A stretch of 64,000 nt of DNA, taken from assembly GCA_029262415.1 (NCBI GenBank), contig JAJCZL010000037.1, positions 1 to 64,000 on the forward strand, given 5' to 3'. The position numbers and the translations under genes are program-made. Source of the stretch: Deltaproteobacteria bacterium. GTDB taxonomy: Bacteria > Desulfobacterota > Binatia > UBA1149 > JAJCZL01. The notes below the pieces were generated by a model, which made no database searches, had not been told where the DNA came from, and was given only the letters and a program-made list of their open reading frames with translations. Positions within the stretch are counted from its first letter, which is position 1. Each line of letters begins with the position of its first letter. Below, piece after piece: positions 1-9,542 of the stretch.

Positions 1-880
1 CCGTCCAAGTCAATCAGGTTGCCGTCGTCGCAGACCTCAGGTGCCACAACCACGCCGTTGCCGCACGCCGATACCGTGCAGTTCGAGTCGCAGCCGTCGC
101 CGTTATTCAGGTTGCCGTCGTCGCAGACCTCAGGTGCCACAACCACGCCGTTGCCGCACGCCGATACCTTGCAATTCGAGTCGCAACCGTCACCGTCAAT
201 AACATTACCGTCGTCGCAGACCTCAGGTGCCGCAATCACGCCGTTGCCACACGCCGTTGCCGTGCAGTTCGAGTCGCAACCGTCACCGTTAACCAGGTTG
301 CCGTCGTCGCAGACCTCAGGTGCCACAACCACACCGTTGCCGCACGCCGTTACCTTGCAGTTCGAGTCGCAACCGTCACCGTCAATAACATTACCGTCGT
401 CGCAGACCTCAGGTGACACAATCACACCGTTGCCGCACCCCGATACCTGGCAGTTCGAGTCACAGCCATCACCGTCATTCAGGTTGCCGTCGTCGCAGAC
501 CTCAGGTGACACAATCACACCGTTGCCGCACCCCGATACCTTGCAGTTCGAGTCGCAGCCGTCACCGTCATTCAGGTTGCCGTCATCGCAGACCTCAGGT
601 GACACCACCACGCCGTTGCCGCACCCCGTTACTGTGCAGTTCGAGTCACAACCGTCACCGTTAATAACATTGCCGTCGTCGCAGACCTCAGGCGCCACAA
701 TCACGCCGTTGCCGCACCCCGATACCTTGCAGTTCGAGTCGCAGCCGTCACCGTCAACCAGGTTGCCGTCGTCGCAGACCTCAGGTGCCACAATCACGCC
801 GTTGCCGCACGCCGATACCTTGCAGTTGGAGTCGCAACCGTCACCGTCAACCCGGTTGCCGTCATCGCAGCCTTCGTTAG
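1..880 (-). repeat. 93-bp tandem repeats inside the Cys-rich protein gene
   Basis: About nine near-identical 93-bp units lie head to tail (one start marker at 21, 114, 207, 300, 393, 486, 579, 672, 765), with a more diverged unit near 858. Each encodes a 31-residue unit on the minus strand (CGNGV...PEVCDDGN...GDGCDSNC). Units differ mainly at a few codons, for example Ala/Asp before the Pro-Glu-Val and the residues between DDGN and GDG. The high DNA identity points to recent duplication or gene conversion. The array continues past the left edge. Confidence 0.93.
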
Positions 881-2288
881 GGTCAAGGAAGAAGTTACCG
901 CAATTGGGGTTGTTGTTGGTGAGGGTGCAGTTGGTCTTGCAAAATGCAAGCGGGTCTACGTCGGAATTGTTAATTCCATCGTCGCAGGCTTCGTTGCCGG
1001 TGATGACGCCGTTGCCGCAACCGGTTGGTGTGCAGTTGGAGTCGCAACCGTCACCGTCAACCAAGTTGCCGTCGTCGCACTCCTCGCCGATCTGGAACTG
1101 CACGATGCCGTCACCGCACGATTCGATCACGCAAACCGCCGAACAACCGTCACCGTCATCGGGATTTCCGTCGTCACACTGATCGGGTGCACACGCTGCG
1201 CCGTTACCGCACCTGGGAGTCGTGCAGTCACGATCACACCCATCACAACTCAACCGGTTGCCGTCGTCGCATTCCTCACAGGGGTAGATGTCTCTCCCCC
1301 CCAGACCCTGTCCGCAACCGGCCTGGTCGAGTAGTCCGTTGCCACAGAATTCGTTGTCCGGGTACAAAAGATCGTCGACCCGCGTCAGCTCGTCTTGAAG
1401 CACGTCGTATACGTCAGTAAACAAGTCTTCCTGGGTGAAGGCTCCGCCGGTGTGATCTGGAGAAGGCCCACCTCTGCTTTGAGGAAAGCGCATGCCATCT
1501 AGATCGAGGTTGCAAATGGGGCTCAGGATCCTCGTGCGAAACGCCCGAGGCGGCGCCTGCAGCTTCTTGTCAAATTTAGCGGAGAACGTGGATTCGCTTC
1601 GGCCGGGCGGTACAATCGTAGCCATACACCGGATCCCCGACCCCGCCGACTTGTCGGCCGTCTTGTAACATTTGTCCTTGAACCGGCTTATCTTTTTTTG
1701 GCCGAGAAGCATGGCCCTGGAGACACTCCCGAAACAGATGCGCTGCTCAGGACCCAACGGTTGGACCGGCTGCGGCAGATCGAGATGGGACGCGAGCGCA
1801 TCACCTGCGGCCTTGCCCACGTCGATTACGGCACAGCGTGCGATCGAGGACCAATCGGTCGGCTCGTTCGGGTTGCAAACATCCGATATGCCGACACCAA
1901 CCGGGGTCGCCACACCAGTACACTTCTTCGAAATCTTCGCGACCACGCGATCGCGATAAAGCGAAATCCTGGCAAGCTTGGTATCAGTAATGGCGTCACC
2001 GGTACCGGTACCGCCGAGGATCGGGGGGTCGGCCATGCAGTCGACGGACGGTCCAAATTCAAACGACAACCTTCTGGATACGCACCCGGTGCGTGCTTTC
2101 AATGCAAGACCAGCTGCGACGCGCGTAGCCTGGGAGACTTTGCTCCGGCAGCTGATATCTCTCGGGCTGAGCGCATCCGCCGGTGAGGCCGTGCCGAGCA
2201 GCAGTACAAACGACAAAGTTGCGGCCGCCGCGACCGCTTTGGCGGCCATACGGGACTGAGCCCCGCTCTTAGTTAGGATGTTACGCAT
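1..2288 (-). CDS. Secreted Cys-rich repeat protein (myxococcal Cys-rich repeat type), 3' end outside window
   Basis: Reading the minus strand from ATG 2288 gives at least 762 uninterrupted codons running off the left edge. The start is preceded by an AGGA four bases upstream. A signal peptide (residues about 1-40, ending in an Ala-rich stretch) is followed by a Cys-containing N-terminal region. From about residue 310 onward the protein is made of Cys-rich units with the core CDDGN..GDGCDSNC, first divergent and then nearly identical with a 31-residue period. These match the Myxococcus Cys-rich repeat family (TIGR02232-like), found in large secreted or surface proteins of myxobacteria and relatives. 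The Cys pairs probably form disulfides outside the cell. The function is unknown; adhesion or a structural surface role is inference. The C-terminus, where an anchor might be, is missing. Confidence 0.85.
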   Translation of the reverse strand, partial: MRNILTKSGAQSRMAAKAVAAAATLSFVLLLGTASPADALSPRDISCRSKVSQATRVAAGLALKARTGCVSRRLSFEFGPSVDCMADPPILGGTGTGDAITDTKLARISLYRDRVVAKISKKCTGVATPVGVGISDVCNPNEPTDWSSIARCAVIDVGKAAGDALASHLDLPQPVQPLGPEQRICFGSVSRAMLLGQKKISRFKDKCYKTADKSAGSGIRCMATIVPPGRSESTFSAKFDKKLQAPPRAFRTRILSPICNLDLDGMRFPQSRGGPSPDHTGGAFTQEDLFTDVYDVLQDELTRVDDLLYPDNEFCGNGLLDQAGCGQGLGGRDIYPCEECDDGNRLSCDGCDRDCTTPRCGNGAACAPDQCDDGNPDDGDGCSAVCVIESCGDGIVQFQIGEECDDGNLVDGDGCDSNCTPTGCGNGVITGNEACDDGINNSDVDPLAFCKTNCTLTNNNPNCGNFFLDPNEGCDDGNRVDGDGCDSNCKVSACGNGVIVAPEVCDDGNLVDGDGCDSNCKVSGCGNGVIVAPEVCDDGNVINGDGCDSNCTVTGCGNGVVVSPEVCDDGNLNDGDGCDSNCKVSGCGNGVIVSPEVCDDGNLNDGDGCDSNCQVSGCGNGVIVSPEVCDDGNVIDGDGCDSNCKVTACGNGVVVAPEVCDDGNLVNGDGCDSNCTATACGNGVIAAPEVCDDGNVIDGDGCDSNCKVSACGNGVVVAPEVCDDGNLNNGDGCDSNCTVSACGNGVVVAPEVCDDGNLIDLD

Positions 2289-2585
2289 CAGGTCCTGCTC
2301 CCTTGTCGTTCGCGTCTTCATTCTCGTCGCTGCTCCCGACCGCCCCGTCCAGCGAGTTCCGGTCAGGTTCATTTTCTCGGCCTTGTCATCCCACCCCTAC
2401 GGGCGCGTCAGCGCCGGCGTCCAGCCTGACTAACGTGTCCAGGGGAGCCATATGCGTCACTTGGGGAGACAACCGACCCCGACGATAGCCCCCTAATTTG
2501 AGGCGCGTCAAGCCTGCCAGCCAAGGGTTTTTCAGTGGTTGCCCCCCGTTCGGGGTGCGGCGAAGACGGCGCTGCGCTTTCGCCT
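2289..2585. other. Intergenic region without a recognised gene
   Basis: About 300 bases between two minus-strand genes. It must hold the promoter and leader of the Cys-rich repeat protein gene (ATG at 2288). A short GC inverted repeat, CCCCG-TT-CGGGG, lies near 2545-2556, just past the end of the upstream gene. There is no T-run, so a terminator call is weak. Confidence 0.4.
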
Positions 2586-3899
2586 TTACGGAAGGACGAA
2601 TATCCCGGTGGTTCCACCGATCCCATCGCCTTTGATCTTCGACCGAAACACCAAGGTTCCGCCTGGAGTCAGCTCGTGCGAGCCCACGCGGCGGAAGATC
2701 GCAGGGGGGGTATCGGGCACCGAGTCGCCCCTCGTCACGATCCTTTCCAGCGCTCCTGCAAAACGCAAGGCGTAGAAAGTCGGACCGCCAGCGGTGGGTC
2801 CACGCGGCTTGGCTTGGAAGAAAATATCTCCATTGTCGGCTATCTGCGGTGAAAACAACTTGACCAGTTCGTTGCCGTCAGCGTCTAAATCACCTCTCTC
2901 GACCACGCTTTCCGAGACCGCAGCCGGGCAAACCGCAGGATCACATAGAAATACCGCCTCGGTTTTCGGGCTACCAACCGTTGACGCATAGAACGTGACC
3001 AGGCCGTTGTTCTCAATCGAAGGCGCGTCGCGGAACCGATCGTAGGTTGCGCCGCCGCCTAGGTCAGTGGACTCACCAGCCAACGCCAGGGTCTCTATTC
3101 CGACAGCGCCGGCAAAGTCCAAGCGGAAAACCCCCTGGATGGCGGTCTCGCCTGCGTTACTACAGTTGGTCTTGGTTAACGACCGGAAAGCGATGCCGTA
3201 CGCGCTCTTGCGGAGGCCTTCGGGAAATGTGCACAGCTTGCGCCCCGGCCGGTCCGGAATCGCCATGCCGCTCACGACTACATAATCCATCACCCCGGTG
3301 CCTGTCCCCGAAAAGCAGTCTCCGTCGCCGCCCTGACAACGGAAAATGCCTTCTTCAAGACCAATGGCACTCGTCCTTGCCCAGAAAAGCACCGCACCGG
3401 TATCGGTAATCCCCGGCATCCCGAGGGCGAGGAACACGCCCCCGACCGGTGTCGGCTCTAGGGTGAGCGTAACTCCGATCGGACCAGCCGCGCCGACCGT
3501 GCGAAAGACTCCGTCTACGCCGCCCGTCAAGAACCCAAACCAGGCTACATCGCCCGATCCGTTGATCGCAGGTCGCCGCAAATTCCGGAACTTCCGCCCG
3601 AAAAAAAACTCGCTCTTTTGAACAATCAGACTGCCGGCGCCGGAATCGTCAACGCGATAGATGCCGTGGACTCCCCCACCCAACCCCCGCGACGTGCCGC
3701 GAAACACGATGTGCTCACCTGCGGCGTCCGAGACGAAGGGTAGGTTAAGTTTGCGAAACTCCGAACCCGGCAACGGCGCCGGGTCGCCCCTGACTACGAC
3801 CGTCTGGATCTGTGCCTGGGCCGGCGAGGAAAAGGCTGCCGCCTGCATCAAAAAAAGCACGACGACCAGAATGTGACCTAAACTTCTCCCGAGATTCAT
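2586..3899 (-). CDS. Exported NxxGxxAF-repeat protein (choice-of-anchor type)
   Basis: A 437-residue exported protein. I chose ATG 3899 over an upstream in-frame start at 4046 because it begins a clean signal peptide (MNLGRSLGHILVVVLFL..., cleaved near AQA-QI) and has GGAAGG nine bases upstream. The mature part carries repeated NxxGxxxF-like units: INGSGDVAWFG, ITDTGAVLFWA, IENNGLVTFYAS, IADNGDIFFQA and LTPGGTLVFRS, each followed by a GIF/VF strand. This is the pattern of the NxxGxxAF tandem-repeat family, probably a beta-propeller-like extracellular fold. No enzymatic residues are evident and the biological role is unknown. It lies upstream of and collinear with the Cys-rich repeat protein gene. 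Confidence 0.8.
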   Translation of the reverse strand: MNLGRSLGHILVVVLFLMQAAAFSSPAQAQIQTVVVRGDPAPLPGSEFRKLNLPFVSDAAGEHIVFRGTSRGLGGGVHGIYRVDDSGAGSLIVQKSEFFFGRKFRNLRRPAINGSGDVAWFGFLTGGVDGVFRTVGAAGPIGVTLTLEPTPVGGVFLALGMPGITDTGAVLFWARTSAIGLEEGIFRCQGGDGDCFSGTGTGVMDYVVVSGMAIPDRPGRKLCTFPEGLRKSAYGIAFRSLTKTNCSNAGETAIQGVFRLDFAGAVGIETLALAGESTDLGGGATYDRFRDAPSIENNGLVTFYASTVGSPKTEAVFLCDPAVCPAAVSESVVERGDLDADGNELVKLFSPQIADNGDIFFQAKPRGPTAGGPTFYALRFAGALERIVTRGDSVPDTPPAIFRRVGSHELTPGGTLVFRSKIKGDGIGGTTGIFVLP

Positions 3900-4581
3900 C
3901 CCAAAAAACCTTCCCGCGCCTGGCAATAAAGAGCGGCACAGCCTCATCGGAGTGTGGCAGACCCCCGAGAGCGGTGTCAAGGCGGCTTTGGTCTGGGCGT
4001 AGCTGCGGCGTACCCAAATCGGTATCTGAGCCCACCCGAGTGGCAAGACTTGCCCGGTATCTGCACGGCCCAGGTCCGGCCACGAGTCCCGCCCGTTTGG
4101 GGGCCCCCCTTAGAGCCGCCTTCAGGTTTGGCGAAAACGCCTCTGGGAGAAGATTTTCTCAGGCAAGCCGACCGGCCAAATTGTACCACGATCCGGCCGC
4201 GGCGAGACCCGCGCCCGCACATCATTCCTCCCTGCATCGGAGTTGCGGGCCGAAAGCCCATAGACAGCACTGCGCGCAACTGTTGAACGCAGCCCGATTT
4301 GGCTTGTCACGTCACCGCTGATTCCCGATTCATCAGAATACGCAGTGTGGCCTACGTAGACCCACCGCGCACCCGACTGCACGCGCACTACCGCAGCCGA
4401 CAAAGCGTTTGTCGCTGGACTACTCAGGATTCGAAGCGCAGCGCCACAAACAGCACCACTGTCGATAATGTAGCGTTACGAAATGTGTTGCGACACCGAC
4501 ACGCCACGACGTAGTTTCATTTTGACCGTAGCGGAACCTGTTGGCTCGCACGGTCTCGGTACGGCGCGGAGCAGACAGCAG
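3900..4581. other. Divergent intergenic region without a convincing gene
   Basis: About 680 bases between divergently oriented genes. Open frames exist on both strands but have no signal sequence, ribosome site or recognisable motif. I see no RNA gene. It presumably contains the two divergent promoters. Confidence 0.4.
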
Positions 4582-5262
4582 ATGAACACCACAGCGACTA
4601 CAGCTACCGCATTTGCGGCCGTACTTTTCTGCTGCGGCTTCAGCGAATTGCCTCAGCCGCAAAGGGCGACCTGCCCGTATACGAAGCAGGTGATCGACGT
4701 GCATGCGCCGGTTGAAGCGCGTGCCGGCACCGATCAGGTATCGCCCGCGTCTGCGCCTCTTACGCCGTCTGCGCAATACGCGCCCGAGCGAGGACGGTTT
4801 CTGAATCTGTGCTTGAGCGAGCTCGCGTGGAAACCTGCGGCTCTTTTCGCGAAGCTATTGGCCTGGGAAGGCACCTCAGAGCTTCAGGAAAAACTCGCAC
4901 ACTGGTCCGACTTAGTCGTGGTCAGCCCGATCCGCTGGTTTACCGGGGTTGCTCGCCACGCAATCGGAGTCGCCGCTGCGCCGGTTATTGCACTCGCACC
5001 GTCGAAGACGCCCGCGGAGACCACGGTTATGGCCAGCGACGACGCCGAGTCTATGAAGAGGAAACGGCATGTGATCATGGACGGACGGTTGCCGTCACTT
5101 GCATGGTCGATGGGCTCCTCGCTCGACCCAGCGATGGGACTCGACGACGTCACACGCAACGGTCAGTCCGACTTACAGGTCGGGTTACGCCTCGAACGCG
5201 CGTTCGACACTAGCCACGGCAACGGGCCGCTCGAGTTCTACGTCTTGGTACCTGGGTTCTAG
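4582..5262 (+). CDS. Hypothetical exported protein
   Basis: A 226-residue protein that I do not recognise. ATG 4582 is preferred over 4483 because GGAG lies ten bases upstream and the N-terminus then looks like a signal peptide (MNTTATTATAFAAVLFCCGF). The middle contains amphipathic helices (residues about 85-140). The end, LEFYVLVPGF, resembles a terminal beta-strand with C-terminal Phe, as in outer-membrane proteins. A strong inverted repeat follows at 5313-5350. Whether this is a real gene is uncertain, but the reading frame, signal and terminator agree. Confidence 0.5.
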   Translation: MNTTATTATAFAAVLFCCGFSELPQPQRATCPYTKQVIDVHAPVEARAGTDQVSPASAPLTPSAQYAPERGRFLNLCLSELAWKPAALFAKLLAWEGTSELQEKLAHWSDLVVVSPIRWFTGVARHAIGVAAAPVIALAPSKTPAETTVMASDDAESMKRKRHVIMDGRLPSLAWSMGSSLDPAMGLDDVTRNGQSDLQVGLRLERAFDTSHGNGPLEFYVLVPGF

Positions 5263-5312
5263 GACGCGGAAACAGGCGCGGCACTTGTCCCCCTCGGCAG
5301 CCGCCGCGCCTT

Positions 5313-5350
5313 GGCTACGAGACACCATCGGGTGCCGGTGTCTCGTAGCC
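5313..5350. terminator. Perfect 14-bp inverted repeat between convergent genes
   Basis: GGCTACGAGACACC (5313-5326), a 10-base loop, then GGTGTCTCGTAGCC (5337-5350): a perfect 14-bp stem. It sits between convergent genes ending at 5262 (+) and 5385 (-), so it probably acts as a bidirectional terminator. On the plus side a run of five T follows about 20 bases later. Confidence 0.6.
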
Positions 5351-5384
5351 GCCGTTCTCGTCGCCGCCTGACGCTTTTTCCTTG

Positions 5385-7292
5385 TCAGTCGTTTTTTGCC
5401 TTGAACTGCGTGCTGTCGTTGGTCCGCGGCGTGCTGTAACTCGCCTCCCAACACTCACCGAGCGAATTCGAGACCTGCACCAAGACCGGCGTTTGTAGCG
5501 GCAAAGATGGCCCATCCAACTCGGCGCCTTTGCCCTTGAGAGTGATTTTGGCCTTTCCGTCGCTACCGGTTCGCAACTTCAGCGACGTCACCCCGTTCGG
5601 CGTGCGCAGCGAGTCGCGGTACTTGAAGCCCTTTGTACTTTGCTGCCTCCAGCACGGCTTACCTTTGCAGTCTCCGCCCGCGGGCATCAACGCCGGTAAC
5701 AATAGCTTGTCGGTACTTGCCGCTCCAGACTTGTCGTACAAGCACAGCGTGTATTCGGTCGTCGTAAGCGGAGACCCCAGATTGGCAAGCGTGGTTTCCG
5801 AACCCTTGTTCCACTTCCATGAAAACTTGTCCTTGGTGTTGGGGATCTCGTCTTTGAGCTGGAGCTTGCCTTTGCCGCCGACGAACGGCGTCCGACATCC
5901 GACGAGCGGTGTAGCCGCACACGGACCGACCGACGGAGAGGTGAGAATATCGCGATCGGTACCAATCAAACCGGTTTTGTCGTCGTTTGAGTCCCACACC
6001 ACGACGTAGTTGAGACCGTCACCGACGATCGCCGCGTTGCTATCGTCGCCGATATCGCTTCCGGCATCCGGATCAACTCCGTCGGGGCTCGACCACGTCG
6101 AGCCTGCGTCGAAGGACTGGGCCATCAATATGTCGAAATCGGCCTGCAACCCGCCAATGTCCTCGTTCGACTCCCACACCGCAACAATCGGTCCGGTGGC
6201 GGCTCGCGCGAGGACCACATTGCGGTCTTCGCCTGCATCCGAGCCCGCGTTGGTGTTGAGCGCAGCGACCGTGCTCCAGGTTACACCGACGTCCGCCGAG
6301 ACCGCGTAAAGGATGTCGGAGTCGTTGCCGATCGAGTTTCCGAGTTTATCGGGCGACTCCCAAGCTGCCAGCCAAGTTACGCCGTCGGTCACGACAGCCG
6401 GGGTGCGGTCGTTGCCCGAATCTGAGGAGGCGTTGGAGTTAAGCGCCTGTGCGATCGACCACGTCTGGCCGCCGTTAACCGAGCGCGCAAAGAAAATGTC
6501 GAAGTCAGTTCCAGCGCCGCCGGTATTCTCTGCGGATGCCCATACCGCAACCATGTTGCCGGTGCCGTCACCGGCCAATACCGCCTCGGTATCACCGCCG
6601 ACGTCGCCGGCCGCGGTGCTGTTCAGTGCCTGCGGCGCAGTCCAGCTCACTCCGTTGTCGGTCGAGCGCGCAAACAGGACGTCGAAGTCGGCACCGATCG
6701 TCCCCGCAAGCGAATCGGTCGAGTGCCACACCGCCACCCACACACCGGCGCCCTCGGATATGATCTTCGGGTCGGTATCCTGACCCGTGTCGACGTTCGC
6801 GTTTGTGTTTAACTTGGTAACGGCAGTCCAGGTCGCCCCATTGTCGCTCGAACGCGCGATGAAAATGTCGGCATCGATGCCGGCACCGGCCAAGCTCTCT
6901 TCGGAATCCCACACCGCTAACCAAGTGCCGTTCTCGTCATTCGCCACGAACGGGGCCTCATCGTCGCGCGAATCTGTCGCCCCGTTGCTCGCGAGCAAAG
7001 CCGGGGCGCTCCAGTTGGCGCCGGCGTCCGCTGAGGTCGCCACGAAGATGTCGCGATCGGTACCCGCGCCTGAAAGGTTCTCGTCGGAACGCCACACCGC
7101 GACCCAGTTGCCCAACTGATCAGTCGAGATACACGGCACCAAATCGGTTCCCGAATCGGCGCCCGCGTTGGTGTTGAGCGCAGCCGACGAACCGAACACC
7201 GGACCAGCGGCAGATGCCTGCGAAGCACCAAAGAACACCGCGCACGAAAAAGCGGCGGTGACAGTCACAAGCCGGATACAACTCGACATCAT
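5385..7292 (-). CDS. Secreted Asp-box (BNR/sialidase-type) propeller protein
   Basis: A 635-residue exported protein. ATG 7292 (or the next ATG, 7289) is chosen for the signal peptide (MMSSCIRLVTVTAAFSCAVFF, then ASA) and GGGAGGA about 11 bases upstream. The body has six repeats ending in Asp boxes of the S-x-D-x-G-x-x-W type (SADAGANW, SSDNGATW, STDNGVSW, SVNGGQTW, SADVGVTW, SFDAGSTW), alternating with strands such as WVAVWRSDE. This is the signature of a six-bladed beta-propeller seen in sialidases and many non-enzymatic secreted proteins. The catalytic Arg triad of sialidases is not evident, so I do not call an enzyme. The last ~170 residues form a separate Lys-rich domain with several Cys (KFSWKWNKG...EYTLCLYD). 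Confidence 0.8.
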   Translation of the reverse strand: MMSSCIRLVTVTAAFSCAVFFGASQASAAGPVFGSSAALNTNAGADSGTDLVPCISTDQLGNWVAVWRSDENLSGAGTDRDIFVATSADAGANWSAPALLASNGATDSRDDEAPFVANDENGTWLAVWDSEESLAGAGIDADIFIARSSDNGATWTAVTKLNTNANVDTGQDTDPKIISEGAGVWVAVWHSTDSLAGTIGADFDVLFARSTDNGVSWTAPQALNSTAAGDVGGDTEAVLAGDGTGNMVAVWASAENTGGAGTDFDIFFARSVNGGQTWSIAQALNSNASSDSGNDRTPAVVTDGVTWLAAWESPDKLGNSIGNDSDILYAVSADVGVTWSTVAALNTNAGSDAGEDRNVVLARAATGPIVAVWESNEDIGGLQADFDILMAQSFDAGSTWSSPDGVDPDAGSDIGDDSNAAIVGDGLNYVVVWDSNDDKTGLIGTDRDILTSPSVGPCAATPLVGCRTPFVGGKGKLQLKDEIPNTKDKFSWKWNKGSETTLANLGSPLTTTEYTLCLYDKSGAASTDKLLLPALMPAGGDCKGKPCWRQQSTKGFKYRDSLRTPNGVTSLKLRTGSDGKAKITLKGKGAELDGPSLPLQTPVLVQVSNSLGECWEASYSTPRTNDSTQFKAKND

Positions 7293-7431
7293 CGATATCA
7301 CCAGGTCCTCCCGGGGCGCTCCCCCGCTAATCGATTGGCACGGATACGCCTCCGTTGTCAACAAACTAAACCCAACCAGCGCCCCGATCGAGGCAATTTG
7401 GGCTTGAGCGCCGAGACTTGCGCCAAACGGA

Positions 7432-8967
7432 TCAGACCAAAACAAAACGGTTGATGCCGTCCGCGATGCGCGCTCTGCCGACGCTGCCGACCCCTTCGTT
7501 TTCGATCAAAGCAGCGACCGTTTCAGCATCGGTGTCTGCGACTGCGAGAAAGCGCTCGGTCCCTGTGCCGACATCTTTACCAGTTCGCCCGACAATGAGC
7601 GCCGACTTCGCTTGCGAAGCGCGGTCGAACATAACGGTATAGGCCTCGATGTGCCCGACGCCTTCGTAGTGCTCGACGCGGCTCACGAGCGGCCCGGCAT
7701 CGACACGACGCTGCACGGCGGACGGATCCGCTCGTGCCCAACGGACGGAGCACGGCTCCGAAGCATAGATGCCGACCGAGTGTTTGGTCATGAACCATCC
7801 GACCCCGGTCACCATTGCCTTGATGCCGGGATTCTCGCGCACCCGACGCATCGCCTCGGTGATTCCGTGCATCGCATAGTTGTTGCCGGCTCCGCCGTGG
7901 TAGGCGAGACCGCCGGTCAACGTAAGCGCGCGGCCGGTCCGACCGATAAAGTCGGCGCCTTCAAGACCTGTCTCTCGGTAGGCGATCTGCACGGCGCAGG
8001 GGAAACAACTGTAGATGTCGGCGTACTCGATATTTTCCGGACCCACCTCTGCCATCTCATATGCCGCTTGTGCGCACGCGTGTATCGCGGGCGAACGGGT
8101 GAAGTCGGGCCGGTCGCTGAAGTACCAGTGGTCGTGCGCATCTGCGCCGGCAACCGGGTATACCCATGTTGCCGGGTCGATCCCCAGTCGCCGTGCGTTC
8201 GCCGCCGAGGTCATGATCACCGCCGCGGCCTGATCGACCATCATGATGGCGTTCATGCGCTTGGTGTACGGATAACCGACGTAGCGGTTATGCTCGGAAA
8301 CTTCGGCAATCTCTTCCGCGCTTCGCACATCGCGGAACCAGGCGTAGGGATTCGCGGCGGCAACCTTGGTAAAGGGCGCATACAAGCGTCCGATATCGAG
8401 CGCATGCTCGGCAGCTGACTTGCCACTCGCGGCGCGCAACGCGGTTTCAATGGCTGGATAGACCTGGGTCGGCTGCTGAAAACCGCAGCGTGACTCGGTG
8501 TCGTCAAGACCGAGACGGTCGTCGCCGAATCCTTCGGGACGTGAATCTTTGACGATAGGCCAGCCGAGTTCGATCCCGGCACGATGCGCCGCACGGCCTG
8601 TGTGAAATGCCTCCGACCCGGCGACTAACACAGTACCGGCCTCGCCGGCCGCGATGCGATCTGCCATCGCGGTCACCAAAGCCTGCGGGGTGTTACCTCC
8701 AATCGTCGAGTAGATACGCCGCGCGGGGTTGATTCCCAATGCCTCGGCGAGCAGTCTCGGCGCGTCCCCTGAGTCCCAGCAAAGCACGTTGACTACGGCG
8801 AGCGTGTCGATGGCTTCGAGCAACGCTTTGCCAGCTCCGGCGTCTTCAGCTGCGGCCCTTGCTGCCTGTTGCATCAAGTCGAGCGGGCCGGCGGCGTCGC
8901 GCGGTTCTACGTCCTGCTGCAAAACCTGGCCGGCCCCTACTAAGACTGGTGTCGTCTCCTCTGACAA
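7432..8967 (-). CDS. Thiolase-family protein (acetyl-CoA acetyltransferase-like)
   Basis: A 511-residue thiolase-superfamily protein. I chose TTG 8967 because GAGAGG lies eight bases before it and the protein then starts LSEETTPVLVGAGQ, as family members do; the frame is open upstream to TTG 9033. It has the thiolase-like N-terminal fold (AGEAGTVLVAGSEAFHTG at about 110-130), a central DIYSCFPCAVQIA segment and the glycine-rich GGLAYHGGAGNNYAMHGI segment containing the conserved His. The usual nucleophilic Cys of degradative thiolases is not in the expected CxSG context, which puts it closer to SCP-x/lipid-transfer-type thiolase homologues. It probably acts on an acyl-CoA or steroid/fatty-acid-type substrate. 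It is divergent from the DUF3467 gene. Confidence 0.82.
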   Translation of the reverse strand: MSEETTPVLVGAGQVLQQDVEPRDAAGPLDLMQQAARAAAEDAGAGKALLEAIDTLAVVNVLCWDSGDAPRLLAEALGINPARRIYSTIGGNTPQALVTAMADRIAAGEAGTVLVAGSEAFHTGRAAHRAGIELGWPIVKDSRPEGFGDDRLGLDDTESRCGFQQPTQVYPAIETALRAASGKSAAEHALDIGRLYAPFTKVAAANPYAWFRDVRSAEEIAEVSEHNRYVGYPYTKRMNAIMMVDQAAAVIMTSAANARRLGIDPATWVYPVAGADAHDHWYFSDRPDFTRSPAIHACAQAAYEMAEVGPENIEYADIYSCFPCAVQIAYRETGLEGADFIGRTGRALTLTGGLAYHGGAGNNYAMHGITEAMRRVRENPGIKAMVTGVGWFMTKHSVGIYASEPCSVRWARADPSAVQRRVDAGPLVSRVEHYEGVGHIEAYTVMFDRASQAKSALIVGRTGKDVGTGTERFLAVADTDAETVAALIENEGVGSVGRARIADGINRFVLV

Positions 8968-9107
8968 TTCGCTTACCTCTCTGGGTACTGCCGAGGGCAA
9001 AGTTATCGGTGGCGGTCGGACCGCTGTCAACAAGGCCCTGGCTAAGGCCGAGCCAGCGCACCGCCCTGGCTGGCCCGACCCGCGCGTTCGGGCTACAAAC
9101 CTGCGCC

Positions 9108-9425
9108 ATGGAACCCAAGACTCCGGCTGCGAAACCGCATCAACACAGGCTCAACGTACAAAGTGACCCGGAGACGGCGTCAGGAGTCTATTCGAACATG
9201 ATGACCGTGAACCACCGCAAGGAAGAATTCATCCTCGACTTCTTTTTCATGCAGCCGATGGTTCAAGGCCAGACAGACGGTGTGGCGAACCTGCGCTCAC
9301 GCGTCATTGTGACGCCCGAGCACCTAAAGCGGATCGCCAACGCTCTGTCGGAGAATATCCGCAAGTACGAGGAAAAGTTCGGGGCGATCAGAGAATCCGA
9401 CGATTTCCCCAGGGCTCTACACTAG
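9108..9425 (+). CDS. DUF3467 family protein
   Basis: A 105-residue protein starting at ATG 9108. The motif series SGVYSNMMTVNHRKEEFILDFFF...SRVIVTPEHLKRIANALSxNIxKYExxFG is the full DUF3467 pattern: YSN-x-M near the start, EF-x-LDF, R-x-V-x-TPEH, and a C-terminal NI-x-KYE-x-x-FG. The family is small, cytoplasmic and of unknown function in many bacteria. It lies between the thiolase-like gene (divergent) and an outer-membrane barrel gene (downstream, 117 bases away). The longer open frame starting upstream at 8859 overlaps the thiolase gene on the other strand and is not credible. Confidence 0.85.
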   Translation: MEPKTPAAKPHQHRLNVQSDPETASGVYSNMMTVNHRKEEFILDFFFMQPMVQGQTDGVANLRSRVIVTPEHLKRIANALSENIRKYEEKFGAIRESDDFPRALH

Positions 9426-9542
9426 GTCTACTTGTGAGAATTGCGGAATCGGGGCAGATTGCGGCGGTCGCACCGCACCCGGCCCAGCCCGCGCACCGCA
9501 ACACGCGCGCCGGCACGTCAACGTATTTTTAAGGAGGAACCG

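Noticed and set aside
1..880. A CRISPR-like array of regular repeats
   Set aside because: The period is 93 bases with no unique spacers, and every unit codes in one frame for a Cys-rich 31-residue module on the minus strand.
19..1182. A plus-strand repetitive protein frame over the same repeats
   Set aside because: The plus reading has no Cys and no known motif; the minus reading gives the recognised CDDGN...GDGC repeats, a signal peptide and a ribosome site.
7612..8418. A 268-codon plus-strand frame
   Set aside because: It is antisense to the thiolase-like gene and has no recognisable motif.
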